A DNA stretch of 29,554 nucleotides from Rickettsia typhi (GTDB lineage Bacteria; Pseudomonadota; Alphaproteobacteria; Rickettsiales; UBA1997): positions 1 through 29,554 of the forward strand of contig CAMDRL010000001.1 in assembly GCA_945906835.1 (NCBI GenBank), written 5' to 3'. Position numbers and translations under genes: made by a program. The number at the start of each line of letters is the position of its first letter. The first letter of the stretch is position 1. Below the pieces are notes generated by a model. That model saw only the letters and a list, made by a program, of their open reading frames with translations, had not been told where the DNA came from and did not search any database. Shown here in pieces: positions 16,350 through 26,052 of this stretch.

Positions 16350-17150
16350 ATGAACTTGGCAAAAAAATTAGCTAAAATTTTTAGTTTGATTTTTCTCGCC
16401 TCTTTTCTTGCTTCCTGTGATGAAGGTTGCGTTGCTGCTGATGAATTTGATGGAAAAAGTGTTACTGTTAAATCAAATCCTGGTTCTGATAAAATCATAG
16501 GTACTTATAATGGTGATTATGATCCTGCAAATGATGATATTACTGGTGGTCAAAAAGTTGAATGGACTCAAACTGACTTAAGATCAAATGGTGAACAATT
16601 TTTAATTCAAGTTACTGGGCAATGGACGCCGTGGTTTGGAGATGAAACAAATTCTAGTCAACTTGATGAATTGCCAGTATGTAACTTCTGTACTAAAAAA
16701 AACGATGTGAACAATTGTATTTGTCACAGAGGTCAAGTTTCTGTTCCTGAAATTGGCACTAATGGCTATACGAAAGTTAATGTTAGTTGTAGTGGAGATC
16801 AACAAAATGATCCTGCAAAATGTACCTGTACCACCAATTATGGCCCAGCAACTGCTTATAGCGCATATCACACTCCCCTCAATTACCAAGATAAATATGG
16901 TAATGTAAAGTCAGCTAATGAGCAAGAGCCTTGTAAATATAATGCTGGAATGGGGCTTTATTTAGGATTGTTTGGTAGAAGCGGCAATGATACTCCATTT
17001 CGAGTTTATCATTTATTTACGGAAGAAGCGGTTTGCGATATTGGGCTTAATGGAAATGGTAAATGTTTGGATGAGAATGATAAAGATGTTACAAAATATC
17101 TTTTTAGAAGTGCGAATGACACGATTTTTGTTAAAAATGATAATTTATGA
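16350..17150 (+). CDS. VirB6-like protein, N-terminal lipoprotein-like part (frame ends early)
   Basis: This is the periplasmic front part of a Rickettsiales-type VirB6 (TrbL/VirB6 family) protein of a type IV secretion system. ATG 16350 gives MNLAKKLAKIFSLIFLASF ending in a lipobox (LASC, Cys at residue 23), then CVAADEFDGKSVTVKSNP. Many cysteines follow, clustered at about residues 111-130 and 148-158 (CNFCTKKNDVNNCICH). The segment GQWTPWFGDE is typical of these proteins. The frame stops at TGA 17148-17150 in the middle of conserved sequence, and the homologous text resumes in the +1 frame after the A-run at 17133-17137. A tRNA gene lies 34 bases upstream; earlier open frame back to 15939 runs through that tRNA and is not coding. 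Confidence 0.8.
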   Translation: MNLAKKLAKIFSLIFLASFLASCDEGCVAADEFDGKSVTVKSNPGSDKIIGTYNGDYDPANDDITGGQKVEWTQTDLRSNGEQFLIQVTGQWTPWFGDETNSSQLDELPVCNFCTKKNDVNNCICHRGQVSVPEIGTNGYTKVNVSCSGDQQNDPAKCTCTTNYGPATAYSAYHTPLNYQDKYGNVKSANEQEPCKYNAGMGLYLGLFGRSGNDTPFRVYHLFTEEAVCDIGLNGNGKCLDENDKDVTKYLFRSANDTIFVKNDNL

Positions 17151-20100
17151 CAGTTATTATTTGGATAATTCTGGCAGCTATAATATAAAATTTTTCAACG
17201 GCGTTGGAAGCACTAAAGGCAATGGTTTGTTAGAGTTTTTAGTGAGTTTGATTGAAGATACTGTAATGGGCAAAGAGTCTTGCGTCAGCAATCCTGACGC
17301 TGATAAGAAAAATTGCGTGAGAGAAGGTGGTGTTATTGAGTTTATGTATAAAGCCATCGTTATGGATTCTGATTTTATAAAAGCATTACATGTTATATTG
17401 TCTCTCTACATATCTTTCTTTGGTATTGCCACTTTAATTGGTGTTGCTGAAATCAATAAAAAAGAACTAACAAGTCGTATAATTAAAATTGGTTTGGTAA
17501 TATTATTTACCACAGCAAGCAGTTGGACTCTCTACAATGAAATTATCGTAAAATTCTTTGTCGATAGCATGAATTATGTTATTGGTATGTTTATGGACTT
17601 ATCAGATGGAAATCTTAACTCTCAAACTTCTTCAATTCTAATATCGCAAATTGATCGCGCCACTGATACCAGTAACTCTACACGCTTCTCTTTCATTGAT
17701 TTAACAATTACAAAACTTCTCTCTTCCGCTGCGGCGAAAAAAATCTTTGGTCTATTATTTGAGTCATTATTCGGATTATTATATATTTTCGTAATCTATT
17801 TTCTGATTGCGGCGTTTATTTATGTGATGTTACTTGCTGCAACATTCTATGTAGTCAATCTGATGAAGATGGTTGTAGTTTTGTCTTTAGGTCCAGTCTT
17901 TATGTGCTTCAGTCTCTTTAGTCAAACAAATCCAATATTTAAAAGGTGGATATCTTATTTAGGCTCAAGATCTCTGGAAATTATGATCATGTTCATAATT
18001 TTATATAATTTTGTAGTTCTAATTGATCAAAAATTTGTTGCGCTGCTTTACTATAAAACTTGTTATGAGCTTTTGGGATTTCCATCTTTAAAAATTGGAA
18101 TTTATAAAGCGGATATTAATCGATCACTAGTTGAATGGTGTAATGATTTTATTGCTCTTGGTGGTTTGATATTTATTACAAAACTTATTATTGATCAAAT
18201 ACCAAGTGTTGCAGGTTATTTGATTACTATTGGCGGCGATTCAAATAAAGATGCTAATAATGCAGGTAGAGGGCAATCTAGTATGAACTTGGCAGGTAGA
18301 ATTATGGGTGGTGGAAAAGATCCTAGTGGAGGAACTGAAGGAGGGGTTCTTGGTCTTGCCAAATTTGCCGCTGAAAAAGGTTTTGGTGTTGCTAAATTTG
18401 GCGCTGGTGCTTTAGTTCAGGGTGGTACACAAGTTTTAAGGGCAACAGGTGCGTCTGCTTTAATAGATAAGGTTTCAGCTCGACTGCCTAACAGTCCACT
18501 AACAATGTATCGTAATAAAATAATAGATACTGCAATTGATCAGGCAAAGAAGGATGCGACTGCAAAAGGATTAACTGGGGTAAAAGCTGATTTATTTGTT
18601 AGGCAGCAAACTGTGTCTGCTATGCAAACCAAGATGTATCGGGGTGAAAATCAACCAAATAAAGCAAAAACATTCGATCCTTCGGGAATGAAGCTTGCCG
18701 GTGTTAATATGACATCTGTTTTGGCAAGATTGGATGATAAATTAGTAAAAGAGCCTTTAAAAGAATTCATTAAAAAAGAAGCAGAAAATCAAAAAAGCGC
18801 TCCCTCATCTTTAACTGGTGATGCTTTGAAGAAAGAGTTAATAAGTAAAGCTAATGCTTGGGCTGAGAGTAATCTTTCAGGTGGAAAAAAGGCTATTGAA
18901 AAGCACCTAGGTAAATTTGAAGACCTGATCAAAAAACAATCTAGAATGACAACAAGCGAAGCAGCCAAAGCTTTTGCTGGTGACAAAGAAGGGCAAAATA
19001 AATATTTGCAACATCTAAAAGATAATGAATTTAAGAATCAGCAAAAAATGTCAGAAAGGCAAGAAAGGATGGCGGAAAAGAAAGGTAAGTTTGGAGAAAC
19101 TGCTTATAAAATTGGCGATGCTGCTAATAGGCTTGGTAGTTTTGTTTCTAAAGTTGTGAATAGAAATGAGTCTAATAATCCAACAAAGCAAAGAGAAATA
19201 TTTTTGCGTAAAGTTGAAAAAAATGAAAGAAAGGTAAAAGTTGCAGAAGAAAATGCAAAATTAACCAGATTACAATATTTTGATCCAAGAAGAATTTCTC
19301 CAAGTAATATTCGGGATAGAGCAACTGGGGATTTGGTTTTTGGCAGATGGTTTGAAAGAGATAAAGTTAATAAATTTAACAAAGAAACTGATGACAGAGT
19401 TTTAAGAGATAATTTAAGAGATGCTGATAAAAGATTTAAACAAGATAAAGATGAAACAAAAAAAAGATATAATGAAAAAATTAATAGCATAAAGCGCGAA
19501 GAGAGATTGCTTGCATCAAGAAAGGATGAGGTCAATAAGGAATATAAAGATAAAATTGCAGCATTGGCAAATTCTCAAGGTAAACAAAATGATCGCAAGA
19601 AAGCTTTTGAAGAAAAAGAAACAAAAGATGCTAAAATTGAAGAGAGAGCAAGAAAAATATCTAAAGAAAGGTTGGATCTTGAAGTGGAAAGGGAAAAATC
19701 TCTTAAAGAAATTGATGCAAAAGAGAAGGGGTTTTATTCTAAAAAAGAAGATTTTCTCAAAGAACAGCTAAAACAAAATGCTCAAAAAAATATTGAGGAT
19801 AAATTCAGAGAAATTGAGGCATTGCGTAATAGCGGGAATGAAGAAGGTAGGCTGAAAGCTGAAACAATGCAGCAAGAATTATTACAAAAAACCATTAGTG
19901 ATTATGAGAGGGCAAGAGAAGAGCAGGCTAAGGTAAGACGATCTGTTATTGAGACAGTAAATGATAAAGAAAGAGCTGATAAGCTAAGAAAATTAGGTGG
20001 CGAAGCATCAATAACAAAAGGTTTTAATCAAATTGAAATTGATGGAAGAAAAACAACCTTGTTAGAAGAAGCTTCAAGATTGCAGTATGTTAATGAAAGA

Positions 20101-22044
20101 ATTGAAAAGGATATAAAAGATAGGTTTGAAGTAAGTAGAAATTTGGAAGCTGGTGTGAAACAATTCAGGGAAAGCGGATCTATTTTTGGTAAGAAACATG
20201 CAGAAAAAAGATATGTGTCTGAAAGGGTTAATAACTTTCAAAAAGATTTTGAAAATATGAGAAAAGAACAAATAGCTCGTGAATATCAAGAGAGTTATGA
20301 AAGAAGAAAGGGTGCAGAAAATAAATCTGAAAGAGCGGCAATGACGGCTGAAAAAGCTCAAAGACAAGTTAAATTTTCTGAAGAAAAGATAAGTAAATTA
20401 GAAAAAGAAGCTCAAGAGAATGCAGAAAAAATTGTTGCTTTTGAAAAAATTGCTAAAGATTTTCAAAACATCCCAGTTGTTGGAAACACACCGCAAGAAA
20501 GAGAAAAGCAATTTGCAAAATTAATAGCTCAAGAGCAGGAAAATAAAAGAAATCTTGCCAATTCTCAACGCAAGGCGGAATCTTTGAAGAAAGATATTGA
20601 TTTAACCCAAAAGAAACTTTCTCAAGCTAAAAAGACGCAAAATTTGGAGAAAGATATTGGCAAGCTTAATGAAGAGATTTTAAAATCTGAAAAAGAACTT
20701 ACTTTAGTGCGCTCTGAGTTGGTTTCTGCAACAAATCAAAGAAAAATCGATCTTGAGCAGCAACAAAAAGATATTGAAGAAAGATCAGCTGAGTCTTACA
20801 AAGCGCTTTATCAATTAAGAAAAACAGTGGAGCTGGAAGATAGTATTGCTTTATTCCGTGAGGCAAAAATTAACTCTGAAAGAGAACTCAGTGATTTATT
20901 GGATTCATCCCGTCCAGATTCAGATTATGTGAATAGAAAACAAGAAATTCAAGAAGCTAAAAATAGAGAAGACGAAGCTAAAGAAGCAATTGCTGAGGCT
21001 GAAAAAGAACAAAAAAGATTGCAAGATGGTTTTGATATTAAAGAAGCTAGGGAAGGCTTAAAGAGAATGGATTTAGAAGATAAGATTTTTACTAAATCTA
21101 TAGAAAAGATTTCTTTAAATGAAGCGGTATTTGATTTGGATAGTGCAATTGCTGTAACTATTAGTTTGCAAGAAGAGCTTGCTAGTAGAAATAAAAAGGC
21201 ATTTGAATTGCAGACCAATATAAATCAGATTCAAGATAAAATAAGTGAGATAGAAGAGGATGCCGACTCTGCTACAATTAAAAGTAAACTTGTGCGTGAA
21301 GTTGTGGAAGCTCAAACAGAAATTAAAAAGATTGATAGCTCAAGAGCTGATATACAAAATGAGATTGATGAAGCTAAGAAGTTAGAATTTATTAAAGCTA
21401 TGCATTACAATATTTGTAAATCAGAGTCAAATCTTGATGACGCAAGAGATGATTACGCAAAATTCCAAAATGAGTCTAATGGAAAATATGAAACTCCAGA
21501 AGATATGTATGAAAGAGAAAGTTTGTTGTCTAATATTTATCAGTCAGAGCAAAGATTAAAATACGATCAATATGCATTCACCATAACTCAAGTAGATGTG
21601 GTTAATCATGTAAATCTAGAAATTGATGAAGCTGAAAAGTTTACAACTGATCCAGAAAGTTGGGATAATATTAGAAATAAAACGGAAGAGATAAATAGAG
21701 TTCTGGATGAAATTGATGAGAAGAAATCTTTAAGTGATTATCTAAAAGCTGCTTCTGATTATGCAAAATCTGAATCTCAAACTGCTGAATTCAAATTGTA
21801 TAGCCTATCAAGCGATAAAGCGCAAGTTTATACTAGAGTTAAATTAGCAAAATTAGATAGAGATGTTAGAAATAGCGAGTTGACTTCTTTAAAAGCTAAA
21901 GATGAGAATGGTTTAACTAATGCAGAAAAAATTAGAATTAGCGTATTAGAGAAAGAGATTGATGAGTATGATCAAGATGCTAAAAAATATGAATCGAAAG
22001 CTCAAGAAATTGATAGTCAAATTACTTCCTTAAAGGCTTCTTAA
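17137..22044 (+). CDS. VirB6-like protein, membrane domain plus very long coiled-coil tail
   Basis: This is the continuation of the preceding frame after a one-base shift. It starts around MIIYDSYYLDNSGSYNIKFF. It has several transmembrane helices between about 17386 and 18225, including the VirB6/TrbL core around VVVLSLGPVFMCFSLF. A glycine-rich stretch follows, then roughly 1,100 residues of charged Lys/Glu/Arg/Gln sequence with long helical coiled-coil character to the stop at 22044. As VirB6 it would form part of the inner-membrane channel of a type IV secretion system. No other virB gene lies in the window. A separate start at ATG 17137 is possible but overlaps the upstream frame and has no ribosome-binding site. 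Joined to the upstream part, the protein would be about 1,900 residues. Confidence 0.82.
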   Translation: MIIYDSYYLDNSGSYNIKFFNGVGSTKGNGLLEFLVSLIEDTVMGKESCVSNPDADKKNCVREGGVIEFMYKAIVMDSDFIKALHVILSLYISFFGIATLIGVAEINKKELTSRIIKIGLVILFTTASSWTLYNEIIVKFFVDSMNYVIGMFMDLSDGNLNSQTSSILISQIDRATDTSNSTRFSFIDLTITKLLSSAAAKKIFGLLFESLFGLLYIFVIYFLIAAFIYVMLLAATFYVVNLMKMVVVLSLGPVFMCFSLFSQTNPIFKRWISYLGSRSLEIMIMFIILYNFVVLIDQKFVALLYYKTCYELLGFPSLKIGIYKADINRSLVEWCNDFIALGGLIFITKLIIDQIPSVAGYLITIGGDSNKDANNAGRGQSSMNLAGRIMGGGKDPSGGTEGGVLGLAKFAAEKGFGVAKFGAGALVQGGTQVLRATGASALIDKVSARLPNSPLTMYRNKIIDTAIDQAKKDATAKGLTGVKADLFVRQQTVSAMQTKMYRGENQPNKAKTFDPSGMKLAGVNMTSVLARLDDKLVKEPLKEFIKKEAENQKSAPSSLTGDALKKELISKANAWAESNLSGGKKAIEKHLGKFEDLIKKQSRMTTSEAAKAFAGDKEGQNKYLQHLKDNEFKNQQKMSERQERMAEKKGKFGETAYKIGDAANRLGSFVSKVVNRNESNNPTKQREIFLRKVEKNERKVKVAEENAKLTRLQYFDPRRISPSNIRDRATGDLVFGRWFERDKVNKFNKETDDRVLRDNLRDADKRFKQDKDETKKRYNEKINSIKREERLLASRKDEVNKEYKDKIAALANSQGKQNDRKKAFEEKETKDAKIEERARKISKERLDLEVEREKSLKEIDAKEKGFYSKKEDFLKEQLKQNAQKNIEDKFREIEALRNSGNEEGRLKAETMQQELLQKTISDYERAREEQAKVRRSVIETVNDKERADKLRKLGGEASITKGFNQIEIDGRKTTLLEEASRLQYVNERIEKDIKDRFEVSRNLEAGVKQFRESGSIFGKKHAEKRYVSERVNNFQKDFENMRKEQIAREYQESYERRKGAENKSERAAMTAEKAQRQVKFSEEKISKLEKEAQENAEKIVAFEKIAKDFQNIPVVGNTPQEREKQFAKLIAQEQENKRNLANSQRKAESLKKDIDLTQKKLSQAKKTQNLEKDIGKLNEEILKSEKELTLVRSELVSATNQRKIDLEQQQKDIEERSAESYKALYQLRKTVELEDSIALFREAKINSERELSDLLDSSRPDSDYVNRKQEIQEAKNREDEAKEAIAEAEKEQKRLQDGFDIKEAREGLKRMDLEDKIFTKSIEKISLNEAVFDLDSAIAVTISLQEELASRNKKAFELQTNINQIQDKISEIEEDADSATIKSKLVREVVEAQTEIKKIDSSRADIQNEIDEAKKLEFIKAMHYNICKSESNLDDARDDYAKFQNESNGKYETPEDMYERESLLSNIYQSEQRLKYDQYAFTITQVDVVNHVNLEIDEAEKFTTDPESWDNIRNKTEEINRVLDEIDEKKSLSDYLKAASDYAKSESQTAEFKLYSLSSDKAQVYTRVKLAKLDRDVRNSELTSLKAKDENGLTNAEKIRISVLEKEIDEYDQDAKKYESKAQEIDSQITSLKAS

Positions 22045-22480
22045 TTTTTGGTTTCTTAACAATTTAGGGAAGCTTCTTGTTGATCTAAACAGCTCCTTTT
22101 GAGATTATTGAACAGGCAATTCATTTTGTATTAAATGGAGAAATAGTTCATTACCGATATGATTTGGAAAAAGAGGAGATTTCTGGAAATTAAAAAGTGA
22201 CTTCAGATTAGCATATACCAAATAAACTATTTATACTCCCGTTTTTATTCACGCGAAGGCTTTAATTCAGATTAATCAACGCTGGATTCCTCACCTTCGC
22301 GGGGATGAAGCTGAGAGTAAAATTTATCTTGTTACTTGTGTCATAAGCCTATATCAAATCTAAATTCTTTAAATTGAGGTTAAACTCCTGCGAGCCAAGG
22401 ATGACAAGAGCTTTGTGAGATTAGTGCTTTGTAATATTTCATGTATCATGAATAATTGCTGAATTTCCTCTTTTGATCTC
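22045..22480. other. Intergenic region with a decayed GCGAAGGC palindrome
   Basis: Between the virB6-like stop and tRNA-His I see no convincing gene. An imperfect inverted repeat at about 22247-22270 (ATTCACGCGAAGGC) and 22282-22309 (CTGGATTCCTCACCTTCGCG) belongs to the GCGAAGGCGGGAATCCAG family. AGCCAAGGATGACAAGAG near 22393 resembles an end of the GTCATCC family. A 34-codon open stretch ending at 22193 may be a gene remnant but matches nothing I know. Confidence 0.5.
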
Positions 22481-22509
22481 TTGACATTAAAGCCTTTAGA
22501 TTTTTAAAT
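22481..22509 (+). promoter_or_regulatory. Probable sigma-70 promoter of tRNA-His
   Basis: A perfect -35 TTGACA (22481-22486), a 17-base spacer and a -10-like TTAAAT (22504-22509, 4 of 6 matches to TATAAT) lie about 33 bases ahead of the tRNA. The spacing is ideal; the -10 is imperfect. Confidence 0.5.
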
Positions 22510-22541
22510 GCGACCTTCAATTTGTGGCAAATTATGATTAT

Positions 22542-22618
22542 GGCAGGCGTAGCTCAATTGGTAGAGCATCAGATTGTGGTTCTGAGGGTCGCGGGTTCGA
22601 TCCCCGTCGCTTGCCCCA
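22542..22618 (+). tRNA. tRNA-His (anticodon GUG)
   Basis: Stem GCAGGCG (22543-22549) pairs with CGCTTGC, and the extra G at 22542 faces C73 at 22615, the histidine identity pair. The anticodon stem TCAGA/TCTGA carries GTG. The T-arm has GGGTTCGATCCCC. CCA is encoded at 22616-22618. Confidence 0.97.
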
Positions 22619-22691
22619 TATTTTATATATCCAAGGCCGTTTCAAATCTAAATAGTTCGCTTTGGTATAAACATTTCTAAAATAACCCTCT

Positions 22692-23369
22692 ATGGATATT
22701 CTCTTTTTTGCAGCAATTGCTTTTTTTATTTTTTTTAAACTAAAAGCGCAGCTTGGCAAAATTGACGAAGGTGAAAAAAAGCAAATTCAAGATAAAATTT
22801 CTCAAAAAAAGCAATTGCTAGAAAGCTTGCAGAATCAGATGATGAGTGGTCAAAACAAGATGAAAGTGGTAAATGAAGAGCAAAATAAAATTGATGAAAA
22901 AATCACCAGGTCCCTTGATACAAATTCCAAAGATAAATTCTTTAAAGCCATAAAAGCCTGCAATATTTCAACAGAATTTTTCTTAAATGGTGCAAAATCT
23001 GCTTTTGAAATGGTTATTAAAGCCTTTGCGGGCGCAGATTTAGAAACTCTTAAATTTTTACTTTCTGAGAAAATTTATGCTGGTTTTGAAGGGTCAATTA
23101 ATCAAAGAAAAGCTGCTTCACAAACTTTGGTTAGCAATTTAATTTCAATTGAAAAATCAGAAATTATTTCAGCTTCTATGCTTGGAAATGAAGCTTTGGT
23201 AACTATTAAATTTGTTTCGCAACAAATTAATTATGTTATTGATAAAGATGGTCAAATTATTGAAGGAAGAAAAGATCAAATCGCTGAATTAACCGATATT
23301 TGGACATTCAAAAAAGATGTAACTATAAGCAATCCAAACTGGACAATCGTTTCAACAAACTCTAATTAA
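22692..23369 (+). CDS. Tim44-like domain membrane protein
   Basis: It begins MDILFFAAIAFFIFFKLKAQLGK, a single N-terminal membrane helix followed by the short FKLKAQLGK motif typical of alphaproteobacterial Tim44-like (TimA) proteins. A charged coiled linker follows (about residues 30-75), then a Tim44 domain (about 85-220) with features such as AFEMVIKAFAGADLETLKFLLS, EALVTIKFVSQQINYV and a final DIWTFKKDV. In mitochondria Tim44 tethers Hsp70 to the import channel; the bacterial role is less clear and concerns the inner membrane. The stop lies 4 bases before the acnA start, so the two are probably co-transcribed. Length 225 aa. Confidence 0.88.
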   Translation: MDILFFAAIAFFIFFKLKAQLGKIDEGEKKQIQDKISQKKQLLESLQNQMMSGQNKMKVVNEEQNKIDEKITRSLDTNSKDKFFKAIKACNISTEFFLNGAKSAFEMVIKAFAGADLETLKFLLSEKIYAGFEGSINQRKAASQTLVSNLISIEKSEIISASMLGNEALVTIKFVSQQINYVIDKDGQIIEGRKDQIAELTDIWTFKKDVTISNPNWTIVSTNSN

Positions 23370-23373
23370 ACTT

Positions 23374-26043
23374 ATGACTCAAGAATTTGTAAAAAAGTCT
23401 TCACTTAAAGTTGGTGAAAAAGAATATAAATTCTTCTCTCTTGAAGAAGTCGCTTCTAAGTTAGGAAAAGATATTTCAAAATTACCATTCAGTTTAAAAA
23501 TCCTTCTTGAAAATTTAATCAGAAATTTTGATGGTGATGTGGTTAATGAAAATCACATTTCTAGCTTGATTGATTCAGTAAAAGATCCTCAAAAAAGAAT
23601 AGAAATTGCTTACACCCCAGCGCGAGTTTTGATGCAAGATTTCACAGGCGTTCCTGCAGTTGTTGATTTAGCTGCAATGCGTGATGCGATGAAAAGAATG
23701 GGCAAAGATCCTAAAAAAATTAATCCTTTAGTGCCAGTTGATTTGGTTATCGATCATTCGGTGCAAGTTGATTTTGCTGGATCCAATCAAGCATTTGGTA
23801 AAAATGTTATTCTTGAAATGCAGCGCAATAATGAAAGATATGAGTTTTTAAAATGGGCGCAAAAATCATTTAATAATTTTCGAGTTGTGCCACCGGGAAC
23901 CGGAATTTGCCATCAGGTGAATTTAGAAAATTTAGCGCAAGTGGTTTGGAGTAAAGAAATTGAAGGTGAAACTATTATTTATCCTGACACCGTTGTGGGA
24001 ACTGACAGCCACACTACCATGATTAATGGCTTGGCAGTTTTAGGTTGGGGGGTTGGTGGAATTGAAGCTGAAGCAGCAATGCTTGGTCAGCCAATTTCAA
24101 TGTTAATTCCAGAAGTGATTGGTTTTAAACTTACAGGAAAATTAAATGAAGGAATAACTGCAACAGATCTGGTTTTAACAGTTACAAATATTCTTCGTAA
24201 AAAAGGTGTAGTTGGAAAATTTGTGGAATTTTTTGGCCCAGCTTTGGAATATCTTTCTTTGGCTGATCGTGCCACAATTGCTAATATGGCGCCTGAATAT
24301 GGCGCAACTTGCGGTATTTTCCCCATAGATCAAGAAACTATTAATTATTTAAATCTTACAGGCAGAAGCTACGAAAATATCGAGTTAGTGAAAGCATATG
24401 CTAAAGCTCAAAATATTTTTTGTGAAAACTATGCTTTAGAGCCTGAATTTAGTGAAGTGGTAGAGCTTAATATTTCTGGTGTTGAAGCAAGTTTAGCTGG
24501 TCCAAAAAGACCGCAAGATAGAGTTTCTTTGTCGCAAGTTGATGAATCTTTTGAAAAATTCTTATCTGAAATTGGTGGATCAAGCGATAAAAACCGCACT
24601 TTAATTTCTGAAATCAATTCCGACCTTGGAGATGGTGATGTGGCAATTGCCGCAATAACTTCTTGTACCAACACTTCTAATCCTTCGGTTTTAATTGCGG
24701 CAGGTTTATTGGCTAAAAATGCAGTTGCTAAGGGTTTAAAAGTAAAGAGTTTTGTCAAAACTTCTTTAGCTCCGGGGTCACAAGTTGTTAGTGAATATTT
24801 AGAAAAATCTGGCTTACAGGTTTACTTGGATGCGCTTGGATTTAATGTTGTTGGCTATGGCTGTACAACTTGTATTGGTAATTCTGGTCCACTTCATCCA
24901 AAAATTGAAGAAGCGATAAAAGAGAAAAATCTTTTAGTATCTTCGGTAATTTCAGGAAATCGTAATTTTGAAGGTCGAGTTCATCCTTTGGTAAAGGCTA
25001 ACTATTTAGCTTCTCCGCCTTTGGTTGTGGCTTATGCTTTAGCTGGAAATATCAGATCTAACCTTGTATCTGATCCAATTGGCTTAGATCATGAGGGGGA
25101 AAAAGTTTTTCTAAAAGATATTTGGCCAAGTAAAAAAGAGATTGATGATGTGATTAGAGAGAATATCAAAAGAGAAGTTTTTGAGAAAAAGTATTCTGAT
25201 TTATTCAAGGGTGATAAGACTTGGCAAGATATTTCTGTTGTTCAATCTGACACTTATGCTTGGAATTTAGATAGTACTTACATTCGTTTACCTAACTTTT
25301 TTGACAATTTGCATCGCTCTAATTCTGCAGAAATTAAATCAGCTAAAATTTTGGGTATATTTGGCGATTCAATTACCACAGATCATATTTCTCCGGCGGG
25401 AAATATCGCCTCTAATTCTCCTGCAGCTGACTACTTAAAAGATAAGTTGGTTAGTCGTGAAGATTTTAATTCTTATGGGGCAAGACGCGGTAATCATGAA
25501 GTTATGATGAGAGGAACTTTTGCTAATATTCGCATTAAAAATGAAGTTCTTGAAGGTAAAGAGGGTGGTTTTGCTAAAATTTTTGAAAAGAATTCTAAAG
25601 AAAATAAGATTACATCAATTTATGATGCAGCGATGTTTTACAAAGAGCAGCAAACTCCTTTAATAATTTTTGCTGGTAAAGAATATGGAACTGGATCTTC
25701 TCGTGATTGGGCGGCTAAAGGGACATTTTTACTTGGAGTTAAAGCGGTAATTGCTGAAAGTTTTGAAAGAATTCATCGCTCGAATCTTATTGGCATGGGT
25801 GTTATGCCTTTAATTTTCAAGCCTTTACAAGATCGCAAAACTTTAAAGCTAGTAGGAAATGAAACTGTTGATATCTTGGGAATTGACCCTAACATTAAGC
25901 CTAAACAAGATTTAAAATGTGTTATTACAAGATCTGATGGCTCTAAAGAAGAAGTCACATTGGTTTGTGGCCTTGATACCAGCAATGAGGCTGAATATTT
26001 CAATTGTGGCGGAATTTTACAATTTGTTATGAATCAAATTTAA
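23374..26043 (+). CDS. acnA: Aconitate hydratase A
   Basis: This TCA-cycle enzyme converts citrate to isocitrate through cis-aconitate in the cytoplasm, using a 4Fe-4S cluster. The cluster cysteines are visible: C431 in TSCTNTSNPSV, and C497 and C500 in GYGCTTCIGNSGPL. The substrate-binding segments DSHTTMINGLAVLGWGVGGI, SVISGNRNFEGRVHPL and KEYGTGSSRDWAAKG are intact. At 889 aa it has the AcnA/IRP arrangement with the swivel domain last. It follows the Tim44-like gene by 4 bases and precedes hpf by 9 bases, so a three-gene unit is likely. No lesion seen. Confidence 0.97.
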   Translation: MTQEFVKKSSLKVGEKEYKFFSLEEVASKLGKDISKLPFSLKILLENLIRNFDGDVVNENHISSLIDSVKDPQKRIEIAYTPARVLMQDFTGVPAVVDLAAMRDAMKRMGKDPKKINPLVPVDLVIDHSVQVDFAGSNQAFGKNVILEMQRNNERYEFLKWAQKSFNNFRVVPPGTGICHQVNLENLAQVVWSKEIEGETIIYPDTVVGTDSHTTMINGLAVLGWGVGGIEAEAAMLGQPISMLIPEVIGFKLTGKLNEGITATDLVLTVTNILRKKGVVGKFVEFFGPALEYLSLADRATIANMAPEYGATCGIFPIDQETINYLNLTGRSYENIELVKAYAKAQNIFCENYALEPEFSEVVELNISGVEASLAGPKRPQDRVSLSQVDESFEKFLSEIGGSSDKNRTLISEINSDLGDGDVAIAAITSCTNTSNPSVLIAAGLLAKNAVAKGLKVKSFVKTSLAPGSQVVSEYLEKSGLQVYLDALGFNVVGYGCTTCIGNSGPLHPKIEEAIKEKNLLVSSVISGNRNFEGRVHPLVKANYLASPPLVVAYALAGNIRSNLVSDPIGLDHEGEKVFLKDIWPSKKEIDDVIRENIKREVFEKKYSDLFKGDKTWQDISVVQSDTYAWNLDSTYIRLPNFFDNLHRSNSAEIKSAKILGIFGDSITTDHISPAGNIASNSPAADYLKDKLVSREDFNSYGARRGNHEVMMRGTFANIRIKNEVLEGKEGGFAKIFEKNSKENKITSIYDAAMFYKEQQTPLIIFAGKEYGTGSSRDWAAKGTFLLGVKAVIAESFERIHRSNLIGMGVMPLIFKPLQDRKTLKLVGNETVDILGIDPNIKPKQDLKCVITRSDGSKEEVTLVCGLDTSNEAEYFNCGGILQFVMNQI

Positions 26044-26052
26044 TTTTATTTT

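Noticed and set aside
16972..17136. Early part of the frame leading to the VirB6 membrane domain
   Set aside because: This stretch is the +1 shadow of the conserved frame ending at 17150; its residues show no family likeness.
19104..19535. 143-codon minus-strand frame opposite the coiled-coil region
   Set aside because: Ser/Leu-rich shadow of Lys/Glu/Arg codons on the sense strand; no independent signal.
22089..22193. 34-codon open stretch ending EEISGN
   Set aside because: No start codon with a ribosome-binding site and no recognisable family; could be a remnant but is not supportable as a gene.
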